NCBI GenBank assembly: GCA_018001935.1
Contig: JAGNHB010000062.1
Coordinates: forward strand, 1,091-33,797
Source of the DNA: Acidobacteriota bacterium
Lineage (GTDB): Bacteria > Acidobacteriota > JAAYUB01
Direction of reading: 5' to 3'
DNA: 32,707 bases
Part shown: one piece after another, positions 17,083-26,640 of the stretch
How the letters are laid out: every line of letters begins with the position of its first letter
How positions within the stretch are numbered: position 1 is the stretch's first letter
Position numbers and translations under genes: made by a program
Notes under the pieces: generated by a model
The model's input: only the letters and a program-made list of their open reading frames with translations
What the model was told of the DNA's origin: nothing
Database searches by the model: none

Positions 17083-17253
17083 TTCACCCCGTCAGGGGTG
17101 AAGTATTTGTAGAAAAGGTGGCTATAAAGCTCTCTCCCCCCGCGCGCCGCCGGCCGGGGATGGCGCCCCGCGGCACGATCTCCCCCCGGCGGCGCGCGGG
17201 GGGGTGTTTGAATAACCCGTTTTACTACAAATGTTTCACCCCTGACGGGGTGA
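17083..17253. mobile_element. MITE-like element: about 68-bp imperfect inverted repeats with hairpin tips
   Basis: The left arm (17083-17151) and right arm (17188-17253) are inverted copies. Both contain CCCCGTCAGGGGTGAA, then ATTTGTAG and AAAA blocks, and both end internally in CCCCCCGCGCGCCGCC. Each tip is itself a hairpin: TTCACCCC-GTCA-GGGGTGAA at 17083-17102 and TCACCCC-TGAC-GGGGTGA at 17236-17253. The 36-bp centre is GC-rich and codes for nothing. No transposase is nearby and no target-site duplication was identified. It could be a non-autonomous mobile element or a structured intergenic repeat. Confidence 0.7.
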
Positions 17254-17383
17254 GGACGCAAAGGGGCGACGTTTACGCGCGGGGGGCGACGGCGTCGCGA
17301 GTCGGAAAGGTCAAAAACTGTTTCGGCCGGGAGAAAAACGGTTTATGATGGGAATGATGCACCCCGTTCCGCTAGGAGGTCCC

Positions 17384-20239
17384 ATGAAGCGCATTCTCCC
17401 GTGCCTGGCGTGGGTCCTTTTCGGCCTCGGCCTCCCGGCCTGGGCCGGGGACCACTTCCGTGTCCTTCCGCTGAAGGAGCTCGCGTTCGAGGGGGCCCCT
17501 CCCCGGCAGGACGCCGGGAACGTCCCCACCCGGAACTGGCGCGACCTCTTCCGCCTGCGCCCCCTGGTCACCCTGGACGGCGGCGGCGAGGCGTTCTTCT
17601 CCTTCGAGGACCGGCCGCTCTTCTGGTCCGACCTGGACGAGGCCCTCCGCACCGGTGAAATCCTCATCCGGGCCCCCGAGGGGGCCCCCCTCTCCGGCCG
17701 GCTCCTCTGGCCGGATTACCCCGAGGGCCGGCTGACGGCGCACCCCTTCACCGTCCCCGCCGCCCCCTCGTCAACCGAGGCCCGGCGGCGCTTCTTCGTG
17801 GCCCGGCACGCCCACTACCGGCGGCTGGCGGAGGGCGGGCTGCCCGGCGCCGCCTGGTTCCGCCGGCAGGCGGAGGCGTCGAGCGCGGCCGCCGGCAAGA
17901 AAATCCCCGGACCGGGAGCCGTCGTGCCCGCGCCTCCCCCGCGCCCCGGGACCGGCGAACTCGCCGACACCTTCTCCCTTTTCACCGGCGGTCGGGCCCT
18001 GGCCGAGAACCTGCAACTGGACCGCGGCCTTCTCCTCCGCGGGGAGGACGGCAAAAAGGAAATCGTCGAACTTCGGGACATCCCCGGGGTCACCGTGCGG
18101 GAGATGGACTGGGGGCCCCTCACCGAGGGGTTGCAACCCGAACTGGACCCCCTCTCCCGGTTGATCCCGGCGGACCAGCACGCCGTGTTCTTCCCCCGCT
18201 TCGAGTCCCTGGAGGCGGTCATGGAGGAAGCCGACCGCCGGGGGACGCCGGTGCTCCAGCTCCTCGACCCGCGCGCCGAGGACTACGGCGTGAAAGCCCG
18301 GTACCAGGAGATGCTCTGCATGCCCCTCACCGAGCTGGGCCGGAAGGTGGGGCGCCTGCTGATCCGGAGCGCGGCGGTGACCGGCTCCGACCCCTACCTC
18401 CGGATGGGGTCCGACGTGGCCGTGCTCTTCGAGACCGATCAACCGAAGGTCCTCGAGGCCCTGATGCGGACCCAGCGGGCCGCGCTGACCGCCGGGAAGC
18501 CAGGGCTGGCCGCGGATGACGGGAAGGTGGGAGGCGTTCTCTACAGCGGTCTCCGGACGCCCGACCGGTCGGTCAGCTCCTACCTGGCGGTGCTGGACGG
18601 GGCGGTGGTGGTCGCCAACTCCCCCGCCCTGCTCCGCCGCCTCGCGGAAACCGCGGGCGGCCAGGTCCCCGCCCTCCGGTCGTCCCCCGAGTACGTGTAC
18701 TTTCGAGCCCGCTACCCCCGCGGCGCCCCGGAGGAGGACGCCTTTCTCCTCCTCACCGACGCCGCCATCCGCCGGTGGTGCTCCCCGCGCTGGCGCATCG
18801 CCGACTCGCGCCGGGTGCGCGCCCTCTCCGTCCTGGCCGGCTGCACGGCGGAGCACCTCGCGACGCCCGCCGCCGGCAAGGCCCCCGACCGCGTCCTCGT
18901 CCCCGCGACGGAGTCGGTTTTCGGTGAGATCGCCCTCCGGAACGGGCGGGTCGTCTCCTCCACCTACGGGACCCTGAACTTCATGACCCCCATCCTGGAA
19001 CTCCCGGTGAAAACCGTCACCAAGGCGGAGGCCGACGCCTACGGGCGCTGGCGGGACAGCTACCAGGGCTACTGGCGGGCCTTCTTCGACCCCATCGCGG
19101 TCCGCCTCACGGTCAAGTCACGGAAAACGGGGGTGGACCTGACGGTGATGCCCCTGATCCTCGGCACCGACTACGCCAACTGGATCCGTTTCACGGAGAA
19201 GGGCTGCCTGGCCCCCGACGGCGCCGGCCTTCACGACGCCCTGGTCCACCTGGCCGTCGGCATCGATCCCGAGTCCGAGCCGGTGCGGCGGGTCTTCACC
19301 CTCTTCCGGGGAATGGCCGGCAACCTCCTCGGGGACCCGCTCAACTGGCTGGGCCGGGGCGTATCCGTCTTTCTCGACGATGACCCGGTCTGGGCGGAGC
19401 TGAAGGCCGCCCCCGACGCGGACGCCTTTCTCAAAAAGAACTTCCAACGCCTGCCCATCGGGTTTTACGCCGAAGTCGCCTCCCCCATGAAGCTGGTCGT
19501 GTTCCTGACCGGGCTCCGCGCCTACGTCGACCAGGCCGCCCCCGGGATGACGGTCTGGGAACCGCGAACCTGGAAGGAAACCCCCTACGTCCACATCGGC
19601 GTCTCGGAGCAGGGGCGACGGGACTTTCGGGAAGTCGCGGAACTCAACCTCTTCTATCTTGCCGCCCGCGACAGCTTCCTGCTGACCCTGAACGAGGACG
19701 TGGTCAAGCGCTGCATCGACCAGCGGGTCGCCCTCGAGGAACGAAAGGAGAAGAGGGAAGCCGTCCCGCCCCCCGCCCGCCCCTGGCTGGGCGGCAGTTA
19801 CGGCCTCCAGGCGGACGGCCGCGCCCTCGACCTGGTGGACGCGGCCCTGGGGGACAGCTACCGTCGGGACCTCCGGAACCTGTCCTGGGACAACCTCCCC
19901 ATCCTGAACGAGTGGAAACGCCTCTTCCCCGGCGAGGACCCGGTGGCCGTCCACGAACGGATGTGGGGGGTGCGGCTGCTGTGCCCCGGCGGGGGGACCT
20001 ACCGCTGGAACGAAGCCTGCGGGACCATGGAATCCACCGTGTTCGGCCACCCCGGGGACCGCCGGCCCGGGCCGCCCCTCGCGGAGGCGCTCAGAGGGGT
20101 CCGGTTCGGGAACTTCGGGCTGACCTTCGAGGAGAAGGGGCTCCGGGCGCGGGTGGAGCTGGAGCTTGGCGCACCGGCACCGGCGGAGGAGGGCCGGGCA
20201 ACGGTCGAATCCCCGGGCGACGGGGTGGAAGCGAAGTAA
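17384..20239 (+). CDS. Large secreted protein of unknown function, 951 aa
   Basis: The signal peptide is clear (residues 1-21, KRILPCLAWVLFGLGLPAWA then GDH). No enzyme motif is recognised. Notable segments are LIPADQHAVFFPRFESLEAVMEEADRRG (about 263-290), VAVLFETDQPKVLEALM, DGAVVVANSPALLRRLAE, FLLLTDAAIRRWCSPRWRIADSRR, then LPIGFYAEVASPMKLVVFLTGLRAYVD. The phrase about a product existing while a value is held within a pair of homologous alpha/beta-like halves recalls periplasmic DUF3352-like proteins, but this is a weak impression. ATG at 17384 follows AGGAGG at 17374-17379. An in-frame ATG at 17345 lies upstream of the ribosome site and is rejected. A possible -10, TATGAT, is at 17344-17349. 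It stands alone between repeat-rich gaps. Confidence 0.8.
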   Translation: MKRILPCLAWVLFGLGLPAWAGDHFRVLPLKELAFEGAPPRQDAGNVPTRNWRDLFRLRPLVTLDGGGEAFFSFEDRPLFWSDLDEALRTGEILIRAPEGAPLSGRLLWPDYPEGRLTAHPFTVPAAPSSTEARRRFFVARHAHYRRLAEGGLPGAAWFRRQAEASSAAAGKKIPGPGAVVPAPPPRPGTGELADTFSLFTGGRALAENLQLDRGLLLRGEDGKKEIVELRDIPGVTVREMDWGPLTEGLQPELDPLSRLIPADQHAVFFPRFESLEAVMEEADRRGTPVLQLLDPRAEDYGVKARYQEMLCMPLTELGRKVGRLLIRSAAVTGSDPYLRMGSDVAVLFETDQPKVLEALMRTQRAALTAGKPGLAADDGKVGGVLYSGLRTPDRSVSSYLAVLDGAVVVANSPALLRRLAETAGGQVPALRSSPEYVYFRARYPRGAPEEDAFLLLTDAAIRRWCSPRWRIADSRRVRALSVLAGCTAEHLATPAAGKAPDRVLVPATESVFGEIALRNGRVVSSTYGTLNFMTPILELPVKTVTKAEADAYGRWRDSYQGYWRAFFDPIAVRLTVKSRKTGVDLTVMPLILGTDYANWIRFTEKGCLAPDGAGLHDALVHLAVGIDPESEPVRRVFTLFRGMAGNLLGDPLNWLGRGVSVFLDDDPVWAELKAAPDADAFLKKNFQRLPIGFYAEVASPMKLVVFLTGLRAYVDQAAPGMTVWEPRTWKETPYVHIGVSEQGRRDFREVAELNLFYLAARDSFLLTLNEDVVKRCIDQRVALEERKEKREAVPPPARPWLGGSYGLQADGRALDLVDAALGDSYRRDLRNLSWDNLPILNEWKRLFPGEDPVAVHERMWGVRLLCPGGGTYRWNEACGTMESTVFGHPGDRRPGPPLAEALRGVRFGNFGLTFEEKGLRARVELELGAPAPAEEGRATVESPGDGVEAK

Positions 20240-20952
20240 GCGCTTTAACGGCTTCGTTCTTACCCAACCCGGATAAACCGGAGAAGGAACCACGAAATAC
20301 ACAGAATACACGAAAGGGAAAAGAACCACGAACCACTCCGACCACACGGACAACCTCCGCGGTCCCGGAGGGACCGAGGACATTAGCCGGTGGGTGCTCC
20401 GCCGGAGGCGGTGCTCCCACCGGGAAAGCCGCGGGTGGTTTGGACTTGCGCCCCGGACGGGGCGCAGGGACGGCTCCGGCACCCCTAGGCGGGGTGAAGA
20501 TGCGGCGGGTATGAATCCGGTTCAGGACACCCGCCCGTGATTCAGGGCCAGGACACCCACCCGTTGCCGGGGTGGGCGTTCCGTGCTCCTGAAGCTCCCG
20601 CAAAGACGTCCGGAGGCATAGCCTCGCGAAGGGATCTTCCTTTTGCGGTTCCGGCTTTGCGAGGCTCGACGGGTTCGCAAAAAGTCGGAAGACGGACGGG
20701 AAAGTGTCTGTAAAACCTTTGTTTGAGCCATCACCCGGAGGGTGATGGTACTTTTTGCGTCCGCGTCAGGCTTGGAGTCTTTGCGCCTTGGCGAGAGCTT
20801 GAGACCGTTTGATTTTTTATTCTGCAGGATCCGGATGATCCGTGTCCATCCGTGGTTTGCTTTTGGTTTACCCGGGTCGGGGTGAAGCGCCGCCGCGCGA
20901 CGAGACCTTGGGTTCGGGTTTGGCGAAACGGTGGGAAGTCCAAGGCGAAGTC
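20240..20952. other. Gene-free mosaic of dispersed repeats and hairpins
   Basis: No gene is seen. In order: a CACGAAATACACAGAATACAC / CACGAACCACTCC tract (about 20285-20350); a GGTGGG...CCCACC inverted repeat (about 20389-20422); a perfect hairpin TGCGCCCC-GGAC-GGGGCGCA (20447-20466); an AGCCTCGCGAAG / CTTTGCGAGGCT inverted repeat (about 20620-20667); CGCAAAAAGT (20676-20685) inverted as ACTTTTTGCG (20750-20759); the perfect hairpin CCATCACCC-GGA-GGGTGATGG (20728-20748) followed by TAC-TTTTT; TTTGCGCCTTGGCGAGAG (about 20781-20798); and ATCCGTGTCCATCCGTGG (20838-20855), which recurs near 26416. The 20728-20756 hairpin could act as a weak rightward terminator. Confidence 0.7.
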
Positions 20953-20983
20953 CAAAAAAAAGGCGGACCGGGGGTCCGCCTTT
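20953..20983 (-). terminator. Intrinsic terminator of the subtilase gene
   Basis: On the minus strand a perfect 8-bp GC stem, GGCGGACC-CCC-GGTCCGCC (20962-20980), is followed directly by eight T residues (20954-20961). It lies about 58 bp past the stop codon of the subtilase gene. It is the best intrinsic terminator in the window. Confidence 0.92.
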
Positions 20984-21038
20984 CGGGGTTTTGTACCTTC
21001 CGGGGACCGCCAGGGCCCCCGGAAGGGGTGGGAACGGT

Positions 21039-24000
21039 CTACATGCCGCCGGCGAAGATCACGTCGTTCTGGGTCTGCCAGGCCAGGTTGACCGGGCCCA
21101 TGGGCATGCCGCCCACGAGGCCGGCCTCGGTGGTGAACCAGACGGCGATCTCGCCGGTGACGCTGTTGCGCAGGAGCACGTCGCTCTTGCCGTTGCCGTC
21201 GATGTCGGCGGTGCCCGCGATCTGCCAGTCGCCCGAGGGCAGCGTGGCGATGTAGGGCGCCGCGGTCACCACGGAGCCGTTGAAGAGCCACGCGATCAGG
21301 TCGCCCGTCGCGGTGTTGACCAGGAACAGGTCGGCCTTCTGGTCGGCGTTGAGGTCGCCCAGGCCCACGATCTGCCAGACGGGGTCCAGCGTCCCGGGGG
21401 TCATGTCGGAGGCGAAGTTGCCGGCCGTGTTGACGAACCAGATGGACATGACGCCGCTGACGGCGTGGCGCCACAGGATGTCCTTGACCTTGTCGCCGTT
21501 GAAGTCGGCGACCCCTTCGACCTTCCAGTTGAGGTCGCCGATGCCGCCCAGGTAGGAGTTGGCCCGGTAGCCGCAGGCGTCCACGAACCACAGGGACAGC
21601 ATGCCCGTGAGCGGGCCGGCGGCGTCGTTGCGCCAGAAGATGTCGGCGCGGCAGTCAAGGTCCACGTCGCCCACGCCCACCACCTTCCAGTCGGTGGGGG
21701 CGCTGCCCAGGGTGTCGATGCTGCCGGCGTAGCCGGAGGCGTCGAGCAGCCAGATGCTCAGGTCGCCGGTGGAGCTGTTGCGCAGGAAGATGTCGAAGAA
21801 GGAGTCGGCGTTGAAGTCGCCGAGGCCGGCCACTTCCCAGTTGGGGTCCGCGAGGCCGCCGACGTAGGCGCTGCCGATCACGCCCGTGCCGTCCATCAGC
21901 CAGGCGACGAGGTCACCGGAGGCGGTGGAACGCCACAGGAGGTCGGAGGTGAAGTCGCCGTTGACGTCCACGGTGGACGCCGGGTGATCGGCCGTGAAGC
22001 AGGGGGTCACGCAGCAGGTCCGGCCGCCCGCGGTGACGGTCAGGCTCCAGCCGCCGGAGATGCTCCCGCCGTCCGAGCTGTACAGGTCGCGTATGTAGAG
22101 TGACCAGGTGCCGTTCGGGCTGTAGCCGTTGAACGTGTCCAGGCTGGTGGCGTAGGGGATACCGGGTGCGGGGGCCGGGAACGAGGAGGAAATGGTCCCG
22201 GTCGGTCGGTACGTGCCCGACACGATGGTGCTTGGAACGGTGGAGGCCGCCGCCTGGTCGAAGGTGATGACGGCGTTCACGACGTCCGTGCCCCCGCCCG
22301 TGCCGGCGAGGAGCGCGCACTTCTGCCCGCCGGGGCTGACCAGCAGGATCTGCACGTCGCTGGGGTAGGTGTGGGAGAAGTTGGTGAGGGTGGCTGTCAC
22401 CTTGGTGATGTTGCCGCTCATCCCGCTGACGGTGATGTCGGAGGGGTAGGGCGACGCATTCCCCACCGTGGTGGGGATGGAGATGGCCGCGGTGTTGGAG
22501 AAGGAAGTGGACGAGGTGATCAGCGAGCCGAGGGTGAAGGTGTAGGTCACGGTCCCCAGGTCCCGCAGGCCGTCGACGCAGTTCAGCGTCGCGGTGACCA
22601 CGCTGCCGCAGGACAAGCTTGAGGAGGCGGTGAAGGAGAAAGACCGGGACACCGTGGTGGTGCCGTCGTTCGGGATCACCCCGTAGGCTTGCGGGGCGCT
22701 GGGGCACTGAACGCCGCCCGACATCTGGAGGTCGGCCACCAGGTTGGACGTGGCGCCGCTCCCGGTGTTTTTCAGGCCAAGGGAAACGGTGACCGTTTCA
22801 CCGGGGTCCACCGCAGCGTTCCCGGGGGCACAACCTTCGGCCGTGATGCTGGAACCCGAGGCCATGATCAGCGGGTCGCCCGCCCAGCCGCAGCAGTCGG
22901 GCGAGTCGTACTCCAGCTGCCAGCAGTAGAGGGTCCCGTGATCGGAGGAGGGGTAGGTATCGGTGATCTGCAGCGTCCAGGTCCCGGCCAGGGGCTTCCC
23001 GTTGAGGGCGGAAAGGACGCTTTCGGGTTTGTACGAACCGGCGAAGGGCGCGCTCCCGGCGGAGATCGCGGTGGTGGCGGAATCGGAGAACACCGTGAAG
23101 ACCCCGGTGCAGTCCGTGTTGCCGCTGCCGAAGTTGTCGCCGCTGCTGCCCCGGTTGTCGCTCAGGACCACCGTCGTGGCGTCGGGTGCGATGAGCTTGA
23201 TCTCGAGGTCGCCGTCGTAGACATGGTTGATACGGACCTTGACCCGCGGGTTCTTAATCACGCCCGCGTCGGTGATGACGATGGGGGCCGTGACGGTCGT
23301 GTGAGTGGCGTCGATGGGGAGCGTCAGGCCGCCTGAGGAGTAGTTGTGCGTAATGAGGGTCCCCACAAAGAGCGTCTGGGTGGGGTTCCCAATGAGGGTT
23401 GCACCGTCCATCACCGTGAAGGTGAGGGTGATGTTGCCGTTGCAGGTGGCGCTGGGGCTCACCGTGAAGGTGAAGCTGGCGTTGGCCGTGGCGCCGGCCG
23501 CCACGACGCCGAGGGTCACCTCGCCGCTGGGGCTGGTCACGCCGCCGGTGGCGTTCAGGCTCACCTTCAGGTTGGTGGTGGCGCTGGAGCCGACGTTCTG
23601 GAACTGGCACTGGTAGGTGACGGTCTCATTCGGGTCGGGGGCCGTGTTGGCCGGCGAACAGCTCTCGGCGGTCAGCGACGTGCTGTTCAGCCCGATCACG
23701 GGGGTGTTCATCTCGGTGGCGTTGTAGACCACCAGGGCGAAGTCCTGGTCGGTGGTGTCGGCATCGCCCGGGACGCCGTCGCCCGCGATGTTGGCTCCGG
23801 TGACGGTGGCGGCGAAGCTCCCCGTTATTCCCGCCGGGATGAACACGCTCTCCACGTTGTTCCTGGCGTCGGCGGCGCCGCCGGTGACGGAGGCGGAGCC
23901 GGTGAACACGTTGCCCTTGTAGGTGTTCCCGCCCACGGTGACCGTGAGGTCCAGGTTGTTGACGTAGGCGTTGCCCGAGGTGGGCCCCGGGGCGTCGGTC

Positions 24001-26189
24001 CAGGCCAGGGTCACGCGGAAGGGCTTGGCCGGGTCGGCGATGGTCCCGGTGAAGGTCCGGCTCTGGCCCGAGTCGGTGAACAGGTCGGCCGGGAGCTGGT
24101 CCTTGAGGATGCGGGCCACGCCGTCGAAAGCCATGTTCAGGTCCACCATCCCCATCCCCTGGTTGTTGGAGGGGAGGGTGTCGTTGGCGCTGACCCCCGT
24201 CATGTACCGGGTGGAGTTCATGAGGAAGGCCTTGTTCATGGCCGGGGAAGGCACGGTCCACGTGTTGTTGATGAAGTACTGGCGCAGCAGGGCGCTGGCG
24301 CCCGCCACGGCCGGGCAGGAGTGGCTGGTGCCGGAGGAGGCGGTGGTCCACTGCTGGCCGGCGGGCCAGAAGTTCGGCGAAGCGGCCGGGCCGCCGCAGA
24401 CGCCGGTGGCGTCGTAGCAGGTCCCGGCGGTCCCGTTGCCCGTGACCGGCCAAGGGGCCAGCACGTTCTGGTACACGCCGCCGCTGACGTGGGTGCCCGG
24501 GGCCTGGATGTCGGGCTTGATGCGGCCGTCGTCGCAGGGGCCGCGGCTGGAGAAGCCGACGACGTCGTTGGCGCTGTCGGCCTCGGCGTCGGTGGTGCCG
24601 CACTGGTCTGCCCCGCCGAAGGGGTGCACGTTCTCCGTGGCGCCGATGCAGAAGATGTTCTTGCCGGTGCCCGGGGAGCCGATGGTGTTGGCGGAGCTGC
24701 CGGAGTTGCCGGCGGAGAAGCAGATCACCATCTGCTGGTTCCCCGCCACCTCGTAGGTGGACCCCGTCGGCTGGGCGTCGCGGACCAGGTAGTCATAGGC
24801 CTGGCTGTCGGCGTTGTAGGCGCCGCCCACGGCCGCGCCCCACGAGTTGGTGCTGATGCGGGCGCCGTCGTTGTAGGCCTGGGACTGGAGGTTCTCGAAG
24901 TCCGGGTTGGAGTAGCCGGGGTCGAAGATGGTGGAGGAACCGACCTTCACGAAGGGGCACACCCCCTGGCCGTAGTAGTATCCGGAAGCGTCCTGGTGCG
25001 GCGATCCGGTGAGGCTCTCGGGGATGTAGCCGGCCACGATGTGGGAGTTGAGGTTGCCGTGCCCGTCGCAGCCTTTGCCGGCGCTGGCCCCGGCCGTGCC
25101 GACGGTCCGGCGGTAGGCCACGCGGCTGGCGGCCGTGGTGTTGCCGCCCACGTAGAGACCGAAGTGGTTGGGGGTCGTGGTGGCGTTGTCAATGCCGCTG
25201 TCGGTGACGTCCACCACGAAGTTGGAGGTCGTGAACTGGGCCTGGGTGAAGCCCTTGCCCGTCAGCCAGGCGTAGTAGCCCGGGGCGGTGGGGGCGTTCC
25301 CGGTGAGCTGGTTGGTGAGGATGATGTTCTGCCGCTCGTCCATCAGCTTGTGACGGAACCAGGGGTGGATGGAGACGACGTCCGTGCGCGTCGACAGCGT
25401 CTGGGCCGCCTCGAGGGGGCCCCGGACGAGGACGTTGCGGTAGCCCAGGAACTCGTTGTCCTTCACCACCTGGCTCTGGGCCAGGTTCAGGATGGCGCCC
25501 ATCGTCGTGTTGTTGGCCTCGGGGTCCCGGACCAGCTGGACCGCGTAGCCTTCGACCTCGGACAGGTCGTACTCCTTGCCGTCGAAGGGGTTGATGAGTT
25601 CCAGCAGGGTGGGCTGGAGCTTGTACCGGTCCTCGTAGGCCCCTTCCCACTGGATGAAAGCGGCCGTTCGGGCCAGGGCCTGCAGGGCGGTGATCCCGGC
25701 GGAGTCGCCGTAGACGAGGTAGGCGTTCTCGGGGATGTAGGTGACCACCTGCACGCCGGTCTGCTCCAGGTCGCGGTACCACGCGGACTTCACGGGCCCC
25801 GCGAACTGCACCAGGTGCAGCCGTTTGCCGGTGAAGCTCCCGAGGGTTCGGGCCATCTGGAGCCGGGCCTCGGTGGACCGGGTGTGGACCCAGCCGGTGT
25901 TGAGCTTGACGAAGTCGTCGTCGTCCCGGCGGGAGACCTTGTCCCGGCGGGCCAGGTCGTCCGCGTAGCGCGCGTCCACCTCCACGACCTGGAAGGCGTT
26001 GTAGTCGGCCACGAGCCGGCCCCCCATCCTGGCCTGGATGTGCTTGGCCAGGGCGGGGTCCGACACCTGCAGCTTGACGCGGTCCTCCACGGGTGTGGCC
26101 GCCGCCAGCGCCGAGCAGAGCATCAGCGCCAGCAGGCAGGCAAACGCCGCGAGGACCCGTCGGGACGGATGGTCTCGGGTGTCAAACAT
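21039..26189 (-). CDS. Secreted subtilisin-like serine peptidase with P-domains and DxNxD repeats, 1716 aa
   Basis: This is a large exported S8 peptidase. The signal peptide is about residues 10-31. A long N-terminal region (about 35-310) precedes the catalytic domain. The probable triad is D330 (VTDSGID), H377 (CDGHGN) and S622 (SGTSHSCP), with oxyanion N495 (SAGNSG). The His motif is unusual: GHGNLNSHIVAG replaces the common GHGTHVAG. A jelly-roll segment follows. Then two proprotein-convertase P-domains (about 940-1100 and 1230-1395), each preceded by a CARDB-like beta domain. The C-terminal 300 residues hold six FG-GAP/VCBS-like repeats with calcium-type motifs (DVNGDFTSD, DFNADSFFD, DVDLDCRAD, DFNGDKVKD, DLNADQKAD, DIDGNGKSD). 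The ATG at 26189 has AGGAGG nine bases upstream. The gene is monocistronic with a strong terminator. It probably degrades extracellular protein. Confidence 0.93.
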   Translation of the reverse strand: MFDTRDHPSRRVLAAFACLLALMLCSALAAATPVEDRVKLQVSDPALAKHIQARMGGRLVADYNAFQVVEVDARYADDLARRDKVSRRDDDDFVKLNTGWVHTRSTEARLQMARTLGSFTGKRLHLVQFAGPVKSAWYRDLEQTGVQVVTYIPENAYLVYGDSAGITALQALARTAAFIQWEGAYEDRYKLQPTLLELINPFDGKEYDLSEVEGYAVQLVRDPEANNTTMGAILNLAQSQVVKDNEFLGYRNVLVRGPLEAAQTLSTRTDVVSIHPWFRHKLMDERQNIILTNQLTGNAPTAPGYYAWLTGKGFTQAQFTTSNFVVDVTDSGIDNATTTPNHFGLYVGGNTTAASRVAYRRTVGTAGASAGKGCDGHGNLNSHIVAGYIPESLTGSPHQDASGYYYGQGVCPFVKVGSSTIFDPGYSNPDFENLQSQAYNDGARISTNSWGAAVGGAYNADSQAYDYLVRDAQPTGSTYEVAGNQQMVICFSAGNSGSSANTIGSPGTGKNIFCIGATENVHPFGGADQCGTTDAEADSANDVVGFSSRGPCDDGRIKPDIQAPGTHVSGGVYQNVLAPWPVTGNGTAGTCYDATGVCGGPAASPNFWPAGQQWTTASSGTSHSCPAVAGASALLRQYFINNTWTVPSPAMNKAFLMNSTRYMTGVSANDTLPSNNQGMGMVDLNMAFDGVARILKDQLPADLFTDSGQSRTFTGTIADPAKPFRVTLAWTDAPGPTSGNAYVNNLDLTVTVGGNTYKGNVFTGSASVTGGAADARNNVESVFIPAGITGSFAATVTGANIAGDGVPGDADTTDQDFALVVYNATEMNTPVIGLNSTSLTAESCSPANTAPDPNETVTYQCQFQNVGSSATTNLKVSLNATGGVTSPSGEVTLGVVAAGATANASFTFTVSPSATCNGNITLTFTVMDGATLIGNPTQTLFVGTLITHNYSSGGLTLPIDATHTTVTAPIVITDAGVIKNPRVKVRINHVYDGDLEIKLIAPDATTVVLSDNRGSSGDNFGSGNTDCTGVFTVFSDSATTAISAGSAPFAGSYKPESVLSALNGKPLAGTWTLQITDTYPSSDHGTLYCWQLEYDSPDCCGWAGDPLIMASGSSITAEGCAPGNAAVDPGETVTVSLGLKNTGSGATSNLVADLQMSGGVQCPSAPQAYGVIPNDGTTTVSRSFSFTASSSLSCGSVVTATLNCVDGLRDLGTVTYTFTLGSLITSSTSFSNTAAISIPTTVGNASPYPSDITVSGMSGNITKVTATLTNFSHTYPSDVQILLVSPGGQKCALLAGTGGGTDVVNAVITFDQAAASTVPSTIVSGTYRPTGTISSSFPAPAPGIPYATSLDTFNGYSPNGTWSLYIRDLYSSDGGSISGGWSLTVTAGGRTCCVTPCFTADHPASTVDVNGDFTSDLLWRSTASGDLVAWLMDGTGVIGSAYVGGLADPNWEVAGLGDFNADSFFDIFLRNSSTGDLSIWLLDASGYAGSIDTLGSAPTDWKVVGVGDVDLDCRADIFWRNDAAGPLTGMLSLWFVDACGYRANSYLGGIGDLNWKVEGVADFNGDKVKDILWRHAVSGVMSIWFVNTAGNFASDMTPGTLDPVWQIVGLGDLNADQKADLFLVNTATGDLIAWLFNGSVVTAAPYIATLPSGDWQIAGTADIDGNGKSDVLLRNSVTGEIAVWFTTEAGLVGGMPMGPVNLAWQTQNDVIFAGGM

Positions 26190-26640
26190 CGGGAACCTCC
26201 TGAAAATCAGGGCGCCGGTCGGGCGCCCCTTGTTGTCTGTTAGCGCTCACCATAGCACAGGGCCGGCGGGATATCCACAAGATAATCGAAGATCGGGCGG
26301 GAATCTCCAACATTTTCGTCAACGACACCCGGACGCCCCCCATGCGCCTGTCGGGGTTTTCCCGTGTATTCCGTGGTCACAACAATTCCGCGCTTATTCC
26401 CCGCCTTCGCTTTCTCCGTGTCTATCCGTGTCTATCCGTGTTCATCCGTGGTTTTGCTCCGGTTTATCCCGGCCGGGATCCCAACTCACCGATTCATGAT
26501 GGGCTTGCGCGTGACCGCGCGCCGGCCGGGCGCCCTGCCCGCCAGAAAAGGGTTCCCTTCCGGCCCGTTTTCGTGTATTTCGTGTCTTTCATGGCCTGAG
26601 CCATCGCCCAGGGAGCGAGGTCACATTCCGGGAGGTGACG
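26190..26640. other. Divergent intergenic region with ATCCGTG repeats
   Basis: The subtilase leader contains a GGGCGCC-N5-GGCGCCC hairpin (26210-26228). A possible extended -10, TGCTATGGT on the minus strand, lies at 26249-26257. From 26416 to 26451 TCCGTGTCTATCCGTG-type heptamers (ATCCGTG) repeat four times. Related CGTGTATT(T/C)CGTG phrases are near 26362 and 26570. Similar ATCCGTGTCCATCCGTGG lies at 20838. No gene is seen. Confidence 0.6.

Noticed and set aside
16693..17112. 139-codon plus-strand open frame
   Set aside because: It crosses pyrimidine-rich low-complexity DNA and part of the inverted-repeat element; no ribosome site, no domain.
20728..20756. Strong rightward terminator
   Set aside because: The hairpin is perfect, but the T-run is offset by TAC and the nearest rightward gene ends about 490 bp upstream, so it is kept only as a possible weak terminator.
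23346..26243. 965-codon plus-strand open frame opposite the subtilase gene
   Set aside because: It is Gly/Val/Arg-rich antisense shadow of a well-supported gene with signal peptide, ribosome site and terminator on the other strand.
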